Shown here: positions 63,050 through 64,000 of the stretch, piece after piece
How positions within the stretch are numbered: position 1 is the first letter of the stretch
Layout of the letters: each line of letters opens with the position of its first letter
Source: Myxococcales bacterium
Lineage (GTDB): Bacteria; Myxococcota_A; Polyangia; Palsa-1104; JAEUJZ01
Assembly (NCBI GenBank): GCA_016794505.1
Contig: JAEUJZ010000048.1
Span: forward strand, 33,957 to 97,956
DNA length: 64,000 nucleotides
Direction of reading: 5' to 3'
Notes under the pieces: model-generated
Databases searched by the model: none
The model's input: the letters and a program-made list of their open reading frames with translations, nothing else
Told to the model about the DNA's origin: nothing
Translations under genes and position numbers: made by a program

Positions 63050-63796
63050 GGCCGCCGCGCCAGCGGTCTTCTTGGCTTGGCGCTCTTGCTCGTCCTTGGC
63101 GTCGCGGGCTCGCTCTTCCGTCAGCTTGGTCTTCATCTTGTTGAGCAGGCCGTCGTACCCCGAGCTGTTGATGATGCGCACGAACGTCGATCGATAGTTG
63201 CGTACCAGCGATAGCTCGTCGGTGATCACGTCATAGACCATCCAGCGCTTGTCGTGCTGGATGAGGCGATAGTCGATGGTTGCGGTCGTCGACTTGCCCT
63301 TGGTCTGCAGCTTCAGCGTCGTGATTACCTTGGCTTCGTCCTTGGTGATCTCTTCTTCCCCATACTTGACGTCGTAGTCGAGGTTGGTGCGCAGCTGCTT
63401 GACGTAGTTGCGCTCGATGAGGTCGCGCAGCGTCGCCACGAATTCGTCCCGCTGCTTCGCAGGCATCTTGGACCAGTGCTCACCAAGAGCGCGCTTGCAC
63501 AGCTCGGCGTAGTCCAGAAGCTCGGACGCGCGCTCTTTGATCTCGTTCTTGACGCGCTGCTCTTCATCCGATCCGGGGACGGTCTTGGCGCGCAGCAGCT
63601 TATCGACATCGCCATTTAGCTTCTGCAGGGTGGCCTTCGGTCCCATGCCTGCGGTGCTGGCGGGGGCTGCATGGGCAGAGTGACCCGGCGAAAACGAGGA
63701 CACGAAGAGCAAGATCCCAAGACATAGGCCGACCGAGCGCAGGAGCGATCGAGCGACGGGGGCAGCGACGAAAGCGAAGCGAAGAAGGGCAGTCAT
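63035..63796 (-). CDS. MlaC-like periplasmic phospholipid-binding protein
   Basis: About 253 residues from the ATG at 63796 (MTALLRFAFVAAP), with a signal peptide and cleavage near HSAHAAPA. MlaC/Ttg2D family: KALGEHWSKMPAKQRDEFVATLRDLIERNYVKQL, a positively charged strand region (YDVKYGEEEITKDEAKVITTLKLQTKGKSTTATIDYRLIQ), WMVYDVITDELSLVRNYRSTF and INSSGYDGLLNKM. Such proteins carry phospholipids or hopanoids between membranes. It ends in a Lys/Ala-rich tail. The ATG overlaps the stop of the upstream gene (TolC-like) by 4 bases, a layout known from other delta-proteobacteria. Confidence 0.9.
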   Translation of the reverse strand: MTALLRFAFVAAPVARSLLRSVGLCLGILLFVSSFSPGHSAHAAPASTAGMGPKATLQKLNGDVDKLLRAKTVPGSDEEQRVKNEIKERASELLDYAELCKRALGEHWSKMPAKQRDEFVATLRDLIERNYVKQLRTNLDYDVKYGEEEITKDEAKVITTLKLQTKGKSTTATIDYRLIQHDKRWMVYDVITDELSLVRNYRSTFVRIINSSGYDGLLNKMKTKLTEERARDAKDEQERQAKKTAGAAASPKN

Positions 63797-64000
63797 TTCG
63801 GGATTACCTCCAGTCCACACAGCCGGCGAAGGACCGCGGCTTGGACGTTTGCATCGTTAAGGGCGCGCAGCACATTTACGTGCTGCTCGAAGTACGTTCG
63901 AAGGGCGTCGGTCATGTCGCGCGACTCGGCCGTGCCGATGTCGATGTTCTGCTGGATGCCTTGCAGCCAGCCTCGGGCGCGACGCTCTGCGGTCTCGGCC
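63793..64000 (-). CDS. TolC-like protein, C-terminal end (partial)
   Basis: The minus strand is open from the window edge to the TGA at 63793, 68 sense codons ending ...RRLCGLEVIPK. The helical sequence (RGWLQGIQQNIDIGTAE, ALRTYFEQHVNVLRALNDANVQAAVL) fits the last helix of an outer-membrane efflux protein. The stop overlaps the mlaC-like ATG by 4 bases. The start and most of the gene lie outside the window, so the family call is tentative. Confidence 0.55.
   Translation of the reverse strand, partial: AETAERRARGWLQGIQQNIDIGTAESRDMTDALRTYFEQHVNVLRALNDANVQAAVLRRLCGLEVIPK

Overview
The window reads as a GC-rich chromosome segment (clearly above 60% by eye, not computed) from a delta-proteobacterial lineage, most likely a myxobacterium (Myxococcota). 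This is inferred from gene content: five Ser/Thr protein kinases of the myxobacterial type with a C-terminal membrane anchor or Sel1 repeats, a kinase fused to a formylglycine-generating-enzyme-like (FGE) domain, an MglA-like GTPase, a MopE-type lipoprotein, many lipoproteins with clear lipoboxes, and long Ala/Pro linkers. No rRNA, tRNA or CRISPR array was seen.

Layout. 0-8 kb (+): a tryptophan-rich propeller-like lipoprotein, a MopE-like lipoprotein, a stand-alone biotinyl carrier domain overlapping a kinase gene, another lipoprotein and a MoxR AAA ATPase. 8-24 kb (-): one long same-strand block, transcribed from 24.1 kb downwards: GH5 glycosidase, OPA-type transporter, TolC-like outer-membrane protein, VTC polyphosphate-polymerase domain, DUF4956 membrane protein, HlyD-like adaptor, a CotH-family protein, an OB-fold-like lipoprotein and a helical-repeat protein. 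The CotH gene is split by a 3.7-kb integrative element (11833-15537) carrying a tyrosine recombinase, a PI-PLC-like protein and a GNAT acetyltransferase. The element is bounded by an 18-bp direct repeat that lies in the same reading frame in both halves, so precise excision would restore a 926-codon ORF.

24-35 kb: an Mpo1/DUF962 protein, then a signalling cluster. It holds a pseudokinase-Sel1 protein, an apparently active kinase-Sel1 protein and a Sel1-like lipoprotein (-). Divergent from these are an HtrA-like lipoprotein protease and a kinase-like/FGE-like fusion (+). 35-42 kb (-): a CzcA/CusA-type RND pump, glnS and a BoxD/PaaZ-like aldehyde dehydrogenase. 42-51 kb: a tiny lipoprotein, an overlapping gene pair made of a vWA protein with a TROVE-like helical N-terminus and a protein with a C-terminal HTH-like segment, a TPR/beta-barrel outer-membrane protein, a kinase, and a divergent MglA-like GTPase with a long extension. 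51-64 kb: mostly housekeeping or accessory single genes (HAD phosphatase, alpha/beta-hydrolase lipoprotein, AlkD-like protein with a histone-H1-like tail, surE, sixA, fatty acid hydroxylase, MscS channel, degenerate receiver-GAF protein, kinase, MlaC-like protein and the end of a TolC-like gene).

The two most interesting points are (i) the element that interrupts, and could reversibly reconstitute, a CotH-family kinase gene, and (ii) the surrounding operon. The operon joins a VTC polymerase domain and DUF4956 to trans-envelope export parts, which suggests an undescribed envelope or spore-surface polymer/phosphorylation system. Starts were chosen by eye and many could be off by a few codons.
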